Origin: Paulinella micropora
Lineage: Eukaryota > Cercozoa > Imbricatea > Euglyphida
Assembly (NCBI GenBank): GCA_009731375.1
Contig: BJOX01000318.1
Span: 422,441 to 486,440 of the forward strand
Reading direction: 5' to 3'
DNA: 64,000 bases
Under the pieces are notes generated by a model, which was given only the letters and a program-made list of their open reading frames with translations, did not search any database and was not told the DNA's origin. A program made the translations under genes and the position numbers. Position 1 is the stretch's first letter, and the number at the start of each line of letters is the position of its first letter. Of the stretch, positions 14,449-24,299 are shown piece after piece.

Positions 14449-15780
14449 CTAGTGCAGGGGCGCCAGTATCGTCTTCGGATCCTTCTGAGGCAGAAGAGCC
14501 AGTTGGGTTGGAGGAGCTAGACGAGCTAGGCGAGCTCGACGAATGGGCAGGGACAAGACTAGCCTTCGGACGGTCATGGGACCCCTGGTGAGTTCTCTGT
14601 CAATAGGGTCAGGTGAAGCAGTACGTTGTTTCTTCTTCTTCGGAATGCCCATGCTCGGTGTCCCGCTGTCGTTGTCAAGGTTCAAACGTCGTGCTGTGGC
14701 CCTCTGGTTAGGATCAATGGATTCGGTTGCAGGGCTGCCATAACCGGGTGCACCCACGGCAGGTGACGAGGACGCATCTGGGAGGCGTCCAAACCAAGCT
14801 CCAGTGCCTCTTTCTGCGCGGGCAGACGTTTGGGCAGCTAGGGGAGCATCGAAAACAGATTGGGAACCAGATAGGCGCGTGGAGTGTCTGGCGGGGACTT
14901 GACGAAAGTTGTCTTCAATAGCATGGTGAAACTGGTAGACATCCTCCAAGTGGTTTGTAACTGCGCCATAAATGAGTGTAACCATTTCACTGATTTCTCG
15001 GCAAGGAACATAGGATACCTCAAGATAACTTCGGACGGTGCTGAATAGCAATGATGACACTGAGTCTGCTAACCGCAGACGTGCAAAGCTGTTAGGCGTA
15101 AGCTTGGGGATATTGGTGTTCCGTGTTTCTTCCATAAACCGATGAGCCAGGTTCACCATCCACCTAGTATTCCAGAACAATTCGGGGCCTATGGCTCTCG
15201 CTAGTTGACCGGGGTTGGGTTCCTCTTGAGGGTGAGGATTCGATACACGGCAAAATTTGAGAATACGCGTACAGAACATTTCGTAAGCTTGCAACCCAAG
15301 TATGTTGCTGACGCACTGAAGGTACTCGTCATGGTTGGCACCCGTCATTGAGATTCGGGCAGGCCTTCCTGCTTCTACATCTTCGCAGAAATCTTCCCAG
15401 CTGTCGGGTCCCTCTCGGTCTTTCTGCGTTACGAATGTCTCACGAATGTACGGTATCTTTGCCGTGCCAATGCGTAGATACATGCTGCTGCCAACTTTCA
15501 AAATGTCGTCTGGACCAGACCAATTGATCTGTGCACGTCCACTCGATCGGTTAGGGGGGTTACGACCGCTTGAGGATCGTCTCACACTCTTCCCCTTATC
15601 CGGTGAACAAACAGGTAAACGCGGTGGTTCCTCTCGGCAGTAGCGATCATCTAAACCGCGTTCCCCATAGGGCACACTATGTTGGTCTCGTCGGAAGTCC
15701 TCTCGTGCGCTTGGACGGCGGTCTTGACTTCCTCTAGGGGAAGCAGAAGGCGGTCTCCTCTCCATTTGCCTTCGGCACAT
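14449..15780 (-). CDS. ORF1 of the Penelope-like element, unknown, possibly structural
   Basis: The first ATG is at 15780; the frame is open from 15804 and ends at TAG 14449. The order is an Arg/Ser/Pro-rich N-terminal 80 residues, a predominantly helical middle of roughly 230 residues (with segments such as ILGLQAYEMFCTRILKFC and LYLAHRF-like helices), then a low-complexity Ser/Thr/Ala tail with a KKKKQR nuclear-localisation-like cluster. A basic disordered end plus a helical core is typical of nucleic-acid-packaging ORF1 or capsid-like proteins, but I recognise no specific family. It is the first ORF after segment A. Start coupling with the next ORF (TAGTGA overlap) suggests one polycistronic RNA. 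Confidence 0.5.
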   Translation of the reverse strand: MCRRQMERRPPSASPRGSQDRRPSAREDFRRDQHSVPYGERGLDDRYCREEPPRLPVCSPDKGKSVRRSSSGRNPPNRSSGRAQINWSGPDDILKVGSSMYLRIGTAKIPYIRETFVTQKDREGPDSWEDFCEDVEAGRPARISMTGANHDEYLQCVSNILGLQAYEMFCTRILKFCRVSNPHPQEEPNPGQLARAIGPELFWNTRWMVNLAHRFMEETRNTNIPKLTPNSFARLRLADSVSSLLFSTVRSYLEVSYVPCREISEMVTLIYGAVTNHLEDVYQFHHAIEDNFRQVPARHSTRLSGSQSVFDAPLAAQTSARAERGTGAWFGRLPDASSSPAVGAPGYGSPATESIDPNQRATARRLNLDNDSGTPSMGIPKKKKQRTASPDPIDRELTRGPMTVRRLVLSLPIRRARLARLAPPTQLALLPQKDPKTILAPLH

Positions 15781-15831
15781 CGCATGGTAGGAAAAGTGAG
15801 GCACGGTATAATCACGTAAACGTTTTCTCAG

Positions 15832-15990
15832 TCATTCTCGTAACCTTGCTCGTAATCGTTTTCGTAATCATTCTCGTAATCATTCTCATAATCATTCTCG
15901 TGAAATAGATTGTTTTCGTAGTCTTTCGCATAATCGTTCTCGTAACCATTCTCGTAACCGTTCTCGTGGTCGTTCTCGTAATCATTCTCA
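15832..15990. repeat. 12-bp minisatellite in the 5' leader of the retroelement
   Basis: About a dozen variants of CTCGTAATCATT, interrupted once near 15900-15920. It sits between segment A and ORF1 in the minus-strand transcript and has no counterpart next to segment A at 33.6 kb. Confidence 0.85.
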
Positions 15991-16249
15991 CACAGTCAGA
16001 GCAAGCCAGCTGGAGTGACATGGAAATAAGAGACAACATACAACACTCATACCTGGTTCGTTCCATGCGGATGTTGTTCTTATTGGCACTTGCTCTATAG
16101 CGCAGAAACAGAGGACATATTAATAACATAGGATGGACGACTGAAAGTGGTTTCGCATCTTGGTGGGGTTGACTGAGGCGAAGAGTTGCTTCTGGGCATT
16201 TTCGTTGCCTGGGAAATTTAGCGACTCTGATCAATTGATAAACGACGGA

Positions 16250-16470
16250 GTGTACTATCCCCAACGATAGCTCAATGGAAGAGTAAGTCGGTAATATAAC
16301 CAAACACAGTCCTCAAAAAAGAGAATGATGTCTCGTTATATTAGCTCAGTGAGGCAAAGACAAAAAGCCACCAAAAGACCATGATCAAATTGGCATTTCA
16401 GACGTGTCCGGCCAGACGAAATCTATAAATAAGTTTTTTACCGGATGATTCGGGGGATGATGTCCACAGT
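16250..16470 (-). repeat. Segment A, 5' end of the Penelope-like element
   Basis: About 220 bp nearly identical to 33591-33810, from TGTACTATCCCCAACG to GATGTCCACAG. Identity stops abruptly at both edges, marking the element's 5' boundary near 16470. Confidence 0.9.
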
Positions 16471-17290
16471 ACCCTTTCCTAGTTTTTTATGGCGGAACTT
16501 CGTTTCCGACATAATACGCTTTGAACTGATTTCTTTTCTGACTAAGATTCGTTTAGAGTTATGTATGAAGATACATCAACCCACGAATTAGCCGTTATAA
16601 AACAACAATGATACTTGCCCCGGTACCAATCGTATATATACTCTAGCACATTCAGTATCTATATTAAAATCTTCCTCTTTCTTCTGTCGATAAGATATTT
16701 GTGCAGTATGTCCAAGTATAATGTTTTATGGTTGAGTAATAATGTAATGTCGCCATTTCCATATATATGTAATAACCGGTCGTCGGTTTCCATAAATACA
16801 TTTACTTTTTGTGAAGACATACCCTTGTATAAATCGGTATCATTTAATATAGTGTCAGGTGATCAAGTCTGACGACTATATCCGAAGTTGGGTTGAGTGC
16901 GCCCTAACCTTGCGATATGCCGATACAAGTAGAGATCGATGGAATCCGGTGTAGCAGTTCATGTTATTAAAATATATCAGTTCTTGATTAGACTGTAGAG
17001 TCTTTAATGAGATCATCATTCTGGTACTAATGCGGGTCGTATCCAGGAAACACCATCGCTCACTCAAATAGCGATCCCGTAACGGTGCTGTTTCGTGGCC
17101 GTCTCGTCTGTCTCTGCCGAAGCAAGAGAATAGAATGCCTATTTTTTGTCAGCTGTGTCTTGTTAATCTCTAGAAGAATGAATGCTGTAGTAGCTTTAAT
17201 ATCTAAGTAAGGTTGTCGGGACGATATTGGATCAATGCTATGTTCGCAATCGATCAGGTCCACAATACTTCTAGAGAAAAAAAATACTTA
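16471..17290. other. Spacer between the two retroelements
   Basis: No convincing ORF, no tRNA, and no direct repeat matching the far side of the gypsy element, so I could not identify a 3' LTR here. Confidence 0.5.
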
Positions 17291-20200
17291 CTATAGACGC
17301 CGTTTACGCGCGCGGACTCCTTTACCTGGTGGAGGACCTCCAACCAAAGTTAAGTCTAAGGTAGACTGTTCGAGGACGTCCCAAATTTTGTGAAGGATTG
17401 CGCCTTGTGCCAAGTCAAAAGGAATGTCCACCCCTCGTGGTCGTGCTTGTATGGTCCACGCGGTATGATCTTTATCTGTGGGAGATATGGTATCATCCCA
17501 TGTCTCAATTTTCTTGGCGTCTTTGTATACTGGAAGGTATTGTCTTACTTTAGAATCTTCCACTGGATCCAGACTCCTCCAGAAATGTAAGACTGGTTGT
17601 ATTATTTGTGCCGCAGTCGAAATTCGATTCGATCGCGTATGGCGTTTGTGAGGTACTGCCATGACTCTCATGAGATATAAATCTGAGAGCGTGTCATCGG
17701 CTACGTGTTGAGCCGCAGGCCTCACCAAGTAAAAAACGTCTTTGGCCCATGAAATATGTCCAATCGCATCTCCTTCTTTCCAACTGGGGTGAACGAGAGT
17801 GTCATTGCCCGCGCGAGGGTCTTGATCTCCGTCATCGCTCCCCTCTTGATGGACTCCTTGCGAACGTGCCGTCCTTATCGCCTTTCTCGGTCGGTCGTAG
17901 ATAAGGTCATTTTGCGCTCTCCTTATTTGCGCCTCCGTGAACTTTCCTTCCGGCACGTTCGACTCCACCCTTTTGCGGGTCTGAGTCCCCGCCGCACTTT
18001 TGCGGTCGGTGGCCCGCTTGTTCTCCAGCTCAGCCTCCTCCTTCTCCGCAATTGGTGCCCTGTAGGCATCCCGTTCTGAGATATCCTCCTGACGGATCGG
18101 TGGGACCTCTTTAAAGTCAGCCTCCATCCGTTTGAGTGCTTGATCAACGGACTCATCTTCAAGTAGGAAGGGATCATACTTAATCAGCCTTCGTACATTG
18201 ACTATTTGAACTTTTCCTCTGCCCCTGATTTTATAATTCAAAGGCCCCATCTGTTCCATGATCTGGTATGGTCCTTTCCAGTGGATGAACAGCTTCGAGC
18301 TGACTCCCTGAGGAACCTGAGGATGATACAGTAGTACAATATCCCCGACCTGAAATCTGACTTGATCCAGGTGTGCCTGCCTGACACCTTCAGCATCAGT
18401 CTTCCTGCGCTCCGCCTCCCTATGCGCCTGTACTATTTGCTCCGCCTCCATCTTCGCCCGAAGTCTCACCCCAAACAGCTCATCCTGATCTGCCCATGAA
18501 TCTTTTGGGTGCAGCAGTGAGGCTGGGATGGCGGGCTCACGCCCATATACCAATTGGTATGGCGAGACGGAACCTTTTGAACCACCTAACGCTGTAGAGG
18601 GTAGGCAATTCATAGCAAAGGCAAACGAGGATGCTGCCTCCACCCATGCCTTTTGGTTATCCTTCTTCATACAATACATCTTCAGCGCGGCCTTGAGGGG
18701 TCTATGCACCCGCTCTATCTTGCCGTTCGCTCTGGGGTTATAGGCGGTGACATATTGCCATTTCATGCCGTAATATGCAGATAGCTTGTCGATGACTTCA
18801 TTATTAAAGTCAGAGCCTCGATCTGAGCATATTTTTCTCGGCACCCCAATCTGTGAGATGATGATCCTGTCAATCAACGCCTTGGCTGTTGTTTCTCCTG
18901 TAACGTCTTTGACTGGGACCACCCATACATAGTTGGTGGCTCTGTCTATGGCCGTTAGAAGGTATCTGTAACCTTCCGTCGTGACCGGGAAAGGTCCTAC
19001 ATGATCAGTGTGTAAGAACTCGAACATTCCTAAGTGTAAAGGAAAAGTCCCGATCAGGCCAAAATTCGCCTTCAGTGGTGTTTTGGATGTCTTGCATGGG
19101 ATGCATGCATTGACCTGTTCATCAATATTCTCCTTCATCTTCTTCCACCAGAATCGTCTCGAAATGAACATATGCGTTCTTTGTCGGCCCGGGTGCGCCA
19201 GTAGTGGGCAGTTATGAGCAGCGACAAAAATGATGTGTCTGAGTTTCTCAGGAACCCAGAGAGTCCATTTGTCTGGTTGTGATGCATAGCGCCCGTGTTG
19301 GCCTTTGTACCACAAGAGACCGTCTCTCCACCCCATCTCCTTCTGTTGCTCCTTAATCTCCTTCGTCATTTTCAGCTCGTTCGGGTTCTTGTATAGCTGT
19401 ATTAGCTCTTTGAACTCCGGATCGAGAGCCTGTTGCTGTCTCCTGGGTGAGGCTATGTGGATAGTCCCATCCTCTAGCTGCACTCCTATCCTCTCAGGGT
19501 TTTCGTCTAACTCCTCCTTGTTCTCCTGCGGGGGTTCCACGTATGCTTCTTGCTTAATCTCTTCTTGTTTTATCTCCGCCTTCATATTCTCATATGCTTC
19601 ATAGGACCACTCAGCATCCTCGAGGACATGTGCTGTACAACATATCCCATGATCCGGCCCTTGCGGGCTATGACGTAGACCCGATCGGTTATATCGGACC
19701 CCTCTCGCCATCTGCATCGACTCGATATGATGCACTTCGTATGTGCAGTCTGGGGATAGATCCTCCATTTCTGCTGATGATACGAGAGCTGCCACTTCTG
19801 AGTGAAACTCTAGCCTGGAGAGGCTGTCAGCGACAACATTTCGCTTGCCGGGTAGATGGACCATTGTAAAATTGAAACATGACAAGAATGCCTGCCATCT
19901 CGCTAGACGGCCAGTCTGTTCATGATTCATCAGCCATAGTAAATTCTGGTGATCAGTCCTTACTATAAACTGAGGTCCACCCCATAAATACTCTCTCAAC
20001 CGTTTGAGGGCCCAGACCACCGCCAGTGCCTCTCTCTGTCTCGTACAATAGTTTCGCTCCGCCGAGCACAACTTTCTACTTATAAACATGATCGGGCGCA
20101 ACTTTTTCTCCTCATCTTCCTGTTGTAAGACTGCGCCGATCGCGAACTTTGATGCGTCTGTGTCGACTACGAATTGCTTCGAAAAGTCGGGCATCATCAG

Positions 20201-22114
20201 CACGAGTCCGCCATCCTTCGGATCTTTGTAGATGAGATCTTTGAGCGTGTTGTACGCTTCTAAGGCTTCATCATCCCACTTCTCAAAATCACCGAAGTCG
20301 ATCATTCTCTCCAACTTAGCCCGAGTTGCACCCCAATTGGGTATGAACTGGCTGTAATATTGCGCCATCGCAAGAAATGAGTGCAGCTCTGTGCGATTCT
20401 TCGGCCTCTGCCGGCTCATGATCTCCTCCCTCTTCTCTTTGGATATCGAGACTCTATTGTAAGAGATTTCGTACCCCAAATATGTCACGCTTGTCTTTGC
20501 GAGTTGACATTTCTTCAAATTACATTTCAGGCCAAATAGTTTGATACGCCTGAAAATGTCTGTTAGATGGTCGATGTGCTCTTCCATCGTATTGGAGTAC
20601 ACGATAATGTCATCGATGTAACAAAATGCGTACTCTCCCGCCTTCTGTCCTCTTCTCCTCATGAAACCTCCCTCTGTCTGGTCATCATATTTGCTACTCA
20701 GCATGCTTTGCATCGCTTTCTGAAAGAGTCCCGGGGCCTGTTTGAGTCCCATCGGAAGTACTTTCCACTGATATATCTCCATTCCTACTACAAATGCAGT
20801 CAGCCATCTGGACTTTTCATCCAGTGGAATTTGCCAGAAGCCATTCTTCAGATCAATGACTGAGTATAGCTTGGCGTTCCGCAATACTCGCCTTCCTTCT
20901 TCAAGAGTAGGTAATGGATTTCGTTCCTCCTCTAAAATTTTATTGACGCGGGCATAGTTAACCGTTAAGCGCCATTCTCCTCCCGGTTTAGGCACCAGTC
21001 TCGGTTGGGAAACTATTGGAGATGTCGATCTCTCAATGAAATCCTCATCGAGTAACTGCCGTGCTTGTTCTTCTGCGATCTTTGCTTCATGTATACTCAG
21101 ATTTGCCCGTCGTGGCGCCGGTGAAGGCTCAGCACCTGGTATTTTACAAATAACCGCGGTGAAGTCTTCCGGCTTGACACCTCCCGCTTGAGGGGGGTCA
21201 AAAATCATTTTGTTCGCCTTCAATCTCTCTTTCAAAACCTCTTTCTCCTTCTCCGTACCTGCTCCTCCTGCCAATTTCTCGTCTATCGCCGCCTTAAACT
21301 CCTCCTCTGACATTCTCTTGTGATGCTTGAGGGGTGCTCTGTCCTCCTCCAAGCCCAACTCTTCTTCTGATATATCGTCCATTCCCGTTTTTTCATATGT
21401 GGCAGTGTCTGGTTCGTCGTCCTCCGCCAGACCTACCAACATATCTATTAATCTCGCATATTGCAACGGAGCTTTTCGGGTGTAGAAACCATCGAAGCAT
21501 GTGAATGCTTGAGGAATCAATTTCAACTTGTCCTGGTCTCTGAGCTTCCGCTTGTATGCACTGCTCTGCTCACGAGTCCCGAGACGACAAGCCACCACTA
21601 AGTGTTGCTTCCGTGAGGGCACCGGTATCGGATGATCAATAAGCCGGTCCCGTATCTCCTGCGCCCATATCGCCTTCTCATTGTACGGGAGTATGACCGT
21701 ATATGGTTTATTATTTTCAAAAAGAGTGCGCAGGCACTTTTTCACTTCTGTCAGTGAGCGCGGCCACGTAGGCTCGTCACCCCAGAATTCGGTAATAAAG
21801 CTTTTAATATCTTCTGCCGGGATATCAGGGAGTCGTCCCCTTCTCCTCGGTATAAACTCCTGTCTGTCCTTCTCTTCCACCTTTACGTGAAAGCAATACC
21901 CGTTGGTAATATATACATCGGCCCCTGCTCCTTCTTCAAATCTCGCCAACGATGGGCACCTTTTTCCCATGCATATAATCTCCTCTTTCCTCTTTTCAAT
22001 GAGATCGTCTATCGACTTTTTATTCGATTGTGTAGAGACTGTAGCCGTATAGACCTCCGCCTCTCTCTTGTCTGACAGGTTTGAACCATCTTTAGACACC
22101 GCATCCGTTGGCAT
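17291..22114 (-). CDS. pol: Gypsy Pol: reverse transcriptase, RNase H, integrase
   Basis: A 1607-residue ORF. The RT region spans about 340-555, with motif CYIDDIIVY at 498-506 and VIDLKNGFWQIP at 419-430. RNase H starts with VVDTDASKFAIGAVL near 649-663. A TDHQNLLWL tract and the RLARW tether follow. The integrase zinc finger uses H967, H974, C1004 and C1007. The catalytic core has D1037 (HTDHVGPF), D1098 (CSDRGSDF) and E1134, giving the classic D-35-E spacing. The C-terminus contains IHWKGPYQIMEQMGPLNYKI, the GPY/F module; I see no chromodomain. All key residues are present, so this ORF is intact even though the upstream gag-protease frame is interrupted. It makes DNA from element RNA and integrates it in the nucleus. 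The ATG at 22114 follows an in-frame TAA, so natural translation would need readthrough, reinitiation or a lost sense codon. Confidence 0.95.
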   Translation of the reverse strand: MPTDAVSKDGSNLSDKREAEVYTATVSTQSNKKSIDDLIEKRKEEIICMGKRCPSLARFEEGAGADVYITNGYCFHVKVEEKDRQEFIPRRRGRLPDIPAEDIKSFITEFWGDEPTWPRSLTEVKKCLRTLFENNKPYTVILPYNEKAIWAQEIRDRLIDHPIPVPSRKQHLVVACRLGTREQSSAYKRKLRDQDKLKLIPQAFTCFDGFYTRKAPLQYARLIDMLVGLAEDDEPDTATYEKTGMDDISEEELGLEEDRAPLKHHKRMSEEEFKAAIDEKLAGGAGTEKEKEVLKERLKANKMIFDPPQAGGVKPEDFTAVICKIPGAEPSPAPRRANLSIHEAKIAEEQARQLLDEDFIERSTSPIVSQPRLVPKPGGEWRLTVNYARVNKILEEERNPLPTLEEGRRVLRNAKLYSVIDLKNGFWQIPLDEKSRWLTAFVVGMEIYQWKVLPMGLKQAPGLFQKAMQSMLSSKYDDQTEGGFMRRRGQKAGEYAFCYIDDIIVYSNTMEEHIDHLTDIFRRIKLFGLKCNLKKCQLAKTSVTYLGYEISYNRVSISKEKREEIMSRQRPKNRTELHSFLAMAQYYSQFIPNWGATRAKLERMIDFGDFEKWDDEALEAYNTLKDLIYKDPKDGGLVLMMPDFSKQFVVDTDASKFAIGAVLQQEDEEKKLRPIMFISRKLCSAERNYCTRQREALAVVWALKRLREYLWGGPQFIVRTDHQNLLWLMNHEQTGRLARWQAFLSCFNFTMVHLPGKRNVVADSLSRLEFHSEVAALVSSAEMEDLSPDCTYEVHHIESMQMARGVRYNRSGLRHSPQGPDHGICCTAHVLEDAEWSYEAYENMKAEIKQEEIKQEAYVEPPQENKEELDENPERIGVQLEDGTIHIASPRRQQQALDPEFKELIQLYKNPNELKMTKEIKEQQKEMGWRDGLLWYKGQHGRYASQPDKWTLWVPEKLRHIIFVAAHNCPLLAHPGRQRTHMFISRRFWWKKMKENIDEQVNACIPCKTSKTPLKANFGLIGTFPLHLGMFEFLHTDHVGPFPVTTEGYRYLLTAIDRATNYVWVVPVKDVTGETTAKALIDRIIISQIGVPRKICSDRGSDFNNEVIDKLSAYYGMKWQYVTAYNPRANGKIERVHRPLKAALKMYCMKKDNQKAWVEAASSFAFAMNCLPSTALGGSKGSVSPYQLVYGREPAIPASLLHPKDSWADQDELFGVRLRAKMEAEQIVQAHREAERRKTDAEGVRQAHLDQVRFQVGDIVLLYHPQVPQGVSSKLFIHWKGPYQIMEQMGPLNYKIRGRGKVQIVNVRRLIKYDPFLLEDESVDQALKRMEADFKEVPPIRQEDISERDAYRAPIAEKEEAELENKRATDRKSAAGTQTRKRVESNVPEGKFTEAQIRRAQNDLIYDRPRKAIRTARSQGVHQEGSDDGDQDPRAGNDTLVHPSWKEGDAIGHISWAKDVFYLVRPAAQHVADDTLSDLYLMRVMAVPHKRHTRSNRISTAAQIIQPVLHFWRSLDPVEDSKVRQYLPVYKDAKKIETWDDTISPTDKDHTAWTIQARPRGVDIPFDLAQGAILHKIWDVLEQSTLDLTLVGGPPPGKGVRARKRRL

Positions 22115-22267
22115 ATATGCCTCATAATATTATGCGTGTGTAATGGCCACCTGTTTCCCTTCCGATGCTACCCCTAGGTGTAGGGCCTCGTATGAGTCAA
22201 TAGCATGGAGAGAGTCGACAGTATATTCTTCTCCTGGCTCTACGCAGTATATGAGTCTTTTGGCGGC

Positions 22268-23077
22268 TCAATCAATCACTACGTTCATTGTCGCCAGTTG
22301 GTCGTACGACAAAAGAAGAGATCCGTGGTATTCGGGGACAACGTATAAGTCCACTCGATATACTCGTCCGGATTTCAATAAAAAATTTAAAGTGATGATG
22401 CCCGTTATATCCGTCCGACTACTAACTCGTTTCAAGGTGCCAGATGATTTTTTCATATTAGTTTCTAACCACTCATGGTGTTTCGTAGTAAATTTCTGGC
22501 CGACAATATTAATATTCGCCATAGTATCATTACCAACGTTTATAAAGGTATTTAATGTTTCACAAAAAAGGTTCGTATAGCATAAAGCGTCTGGCCGGTG
22601 ACTTTTTAAGGCCAATACAAGGAGCTTGTGTTCTAAAATCTGTATCCTTTTCTCGAGGTTCGCCTCCTCCTCCCTTTCCGCCGTTTTTGTAATGTCTTTT
22701 TGGGTATTGTTCACAGGCGAAGGATGATTGTCCTTGCTTTCTCTGTTTGAGACCGTGAGGAGAGGTTGATGTCCTCCATCCTCCTTGTCTATTGTTTGTC
22801 TCGGCAAGTTGATAAGATTGATTGCCGGTTCTATTCTTACTTTCTTCGGCTGTGGCTGCGACAGGCCCGCCTGCTTTTTCTTCGCCAGCGCTTTACTCGC
22901 CTGCCTATTAGCAGCATGCACTGTTTGTTGTCGTGATGGGTGTACTGGTATTGTACTACCTTTGAGTTGGTCTGTGACCTGCTGTGGGCTCTTAGACTCA
23001 CTGGTACCCTTGGTTGGGACCTGCACAACGGTGCATCGTGCAATGCATGTTGTTCTGTTTTCTCCCTCCTTCTCTAG
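22268..23077 (-). CDS. Gypsy aspartic protease region with non-canonical active site
   Basis: The C-terminal 90 residues fit a retropepsin: GNDTMANINIVGQKF in the place of the DTGA loop, a central strand region, and SLLLSYDQLATMNVVID at the position of the usual ILG-D-L...N-A-VID segment. The DTMA form lacks the conserved Gly of DTG/DSG, so activity is uncertain. The N-terminal half is Lys/Gln-rich with a coiled-coil segment (EREEEANLEKRIQILEHKL). A TGA ends the frame, but the same frame continues open to 22133 and then to Pol. Confidence 0.6.
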   Translation of the reverse strand, partial: LEKEGENRTTCIARCTVVQVPTKGTSESKSPQQVTDQLKGSTIPVHPSRQQTVHAANRQASKALAKKKQAGLSQPQPKKVRIEPAINLINLPRQTIDKEDGGHQPLLTVSNRESKDNHPSPVNNTQKDITKTAEREEEANLEKRIQILEHKLLVLALKSHRPDALCYTNLFCETLNTFINVGNDTMANINIVGQKFTTKHHEWLETNMKKSSGTLKRVSSRTDITGIITLNFLLKSGRVYRVDLYVVPEYHGSLLLSYDQLATMNVVID

Positions 23078-23080
23078 TCA

Positions 23081-23719
23081 TTAGACTACCTCAAATCTGT
23101 TACCTGAGTCGGCATCAGTGTCGGTAGTGATTGCGCCTGATGTCGCATAGGCCTGTGGTGCTGAGGAACTCGAGCTTGAGCTCGAGCCGTCTGCCCAGCC
23201 CCCATCTCTGTGGTACGGGCGCTCTGCGCTGCCGTATCCACCTCGGCAAACCCATCTTCCTCCTCCTCTACCTTGAAATACACCTCTTCCTCCTGCTCTT
23301 CTCACAAATCCTCTCTCCCCCCCGCGAGTGTATGTGCCTCGTGCGAAAGGGGCTCCTCCTCCTCGATTGATTCCTCTCCCTCCTCCTCTTCCTCGTGTTC
23401 CACCTCTTCCTCTACTTGCGGCTTCTATGGCTGCCGTCTTCTGATCATCTCTAGCGAAAAGGGAATAGATCGCGTCAGCTAGTTCGTGGTCATGGTCCGC
23501 GACATCCTGTAATTTCCACCCCTGATCCTTGCGCAGCCGGCGCAGAACGGCGACGGTGTTGGTTTCGTCCGACCGTACGTTCTTGAGGAGTGTGTTTCGG
23601 ATGCGGGTGTCCTCGACATCGTGGTTGTACGGGCATTTCTTATTTGTGTGTTTGAAGCATTGTGCCCGTGCCCACCAACGAATACAAGGTGTGTTAGCTT
23701 CACGACTGTTCTCTCTTGG
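23081..23719 (-). CDS. Gag-like C-terminal region, zinc-binding and RGG-rich (no start)
   Basis: Open for 213 codons after a TGA at 23720-23722, with no early ATG, so it is a fragment. It begins with a possible CCCH-type zinc motif (Cys-8-Cys-7-Cys-3-His, ending KKCPYNHD), then a charged helix containing TNTVAVLRRLRKDQGWK, then an Arg/Gly repeat region (RGRGGTRGRGGGRG) and a Ser-rich end. In the neighbouring frame just upstream, CHFCGEFSKH looks like part of a zinc knuckle, implying a frameshift in gag. Nucleic-acid binding is the likely role. Confidence 0.5.
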   Translation of the reverse strand, partial: PRENSREANTPCIRWWARAQCFKHTNKKCPYNHDVEDTRIRNTLLKNVRSDETNTVAVLRRLRKDQGWKLQDVADHDHELADAIYSLFARDDQKTAAIEAASRGRGGTRGRGGGRGINRGGGAPFARGTYTRGGERGFVRRAGGRGVFQGRGGGRWVCRGGYGSAERPYHRDGGWADGSSSSSSSSAPQAYATSGAITTDTDADSGNRFEVV

Positions 23720-23722
23720 TCA

Positions 23723-24299
23723 AATTATGTTTGGAAAATTCACCGCAAAAATGACATGTATGTTATTGTGGTAATCAGGCTCATCACGTGACAGTGTAAC
23801 GGATCGGGTGCACAATTGAGAACTCGGTTTATTATTGGGACAGCAAATGTACCGTTATTAACGGCAAGCTGAGTGACAAAAGCGTGAAGAAGTAATATCA
23901 ATTGTTATCGCTCAAAGAGAAAGAAAGAAAGAGGAAGAAGTCTCTTTTTCATATCTAGTCTTTCTTTCCCTTTTTCTATTTCCTGTTTTTTCCATTATTC
24001 TTTCTCTTTTTCTTGCATCTCTGTTTCCCTATCATATTTAGTCGTTTTTTCCTCTTTTCCTTTTCTTTAGCTCTTAGTTTTTCCTCTCATTTTCCCTTTT
24101 CCCTGCCTTTTCTGTATCCTTATCATGTCTAGTTTTCCTCTTATACTTTTCCCTCATGATCAATTTCTCCCCTCATATTTACATTTATGTTTATTTTCCC
24201 ATTTTTGTTTCCTCTATCATATCTAGTTTATATTTCATTTCTCGCTCGATTTCTGACTAAGTTCTGACTCTCGTCTCTGTACAATTTCGCTTTCATTAA
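23723..24299. other. Pyrimidine-rich spacer, no gene seen
   Basis: Long T/C-rich plus strand with recurrent TTTTCCC and CATATCTAGT motifs at 23955-24230. I see no LTR, exon or RNA gene. Confidence 0.6.

Larger units (their letters stand above)
9140..16470 (-). mobile_element. Penelope-like retroelement, multi-ORF, degenerate
   Basis: A minus-strand unit of about 7.3 kb. In transcription order it has a 5' segment A (16470-16250), ORF1 (15780-14449), a small acidic ORF2 (14440-14045), a candidate GIY-YIG region (13188-11893), and a Penelope-type reverse transcriptase split over two frames (11785-9771), followed by a 3' segment B (9690-9140). Segments A and B recur at 33591-34531 in the opposite order, which defines the two ends of the unit. 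There are no terminal repeats around this copy, so it looks like a single RNA-derived insertion. Pol carries at least three disruptions, so this copy is probably inactive. The assignment rests on RT motifs A-C, the DK-containing N-terminal RT motif and the endonuclease-like signature; ORF1 and ORF2 are unfamiliar. Confidence 0.65.
17291..23719 (-). mobile_element. Ty3/gypsy retrotransposon, gag-protease-pol, no visible LTRs
   Basis: Minus-strand order gag-like region, aspartic protease, RT, RNase H, integrase. All four pieces lie in one reading frame, broken by TAA-TGA at 23078-23083, TGA at 22268-22270 and TAA at 22130-22132. I compared the flanks (16.5-17.3 kb and 23.7-24.3 kb) by eye and saw no LTR pair, so the copy is truncated or its LTRs are too diverged. 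It is probably inactive. Confidence 0.85.

Noticed and set aside
15812-16303. 163-residue minus-strand ORF ahead of ORF1
   Set aside because: Half of it is the 12-bp minisatellite (MITRT repeats) and the rest overlaps segment A; more likely the untranslated leader.
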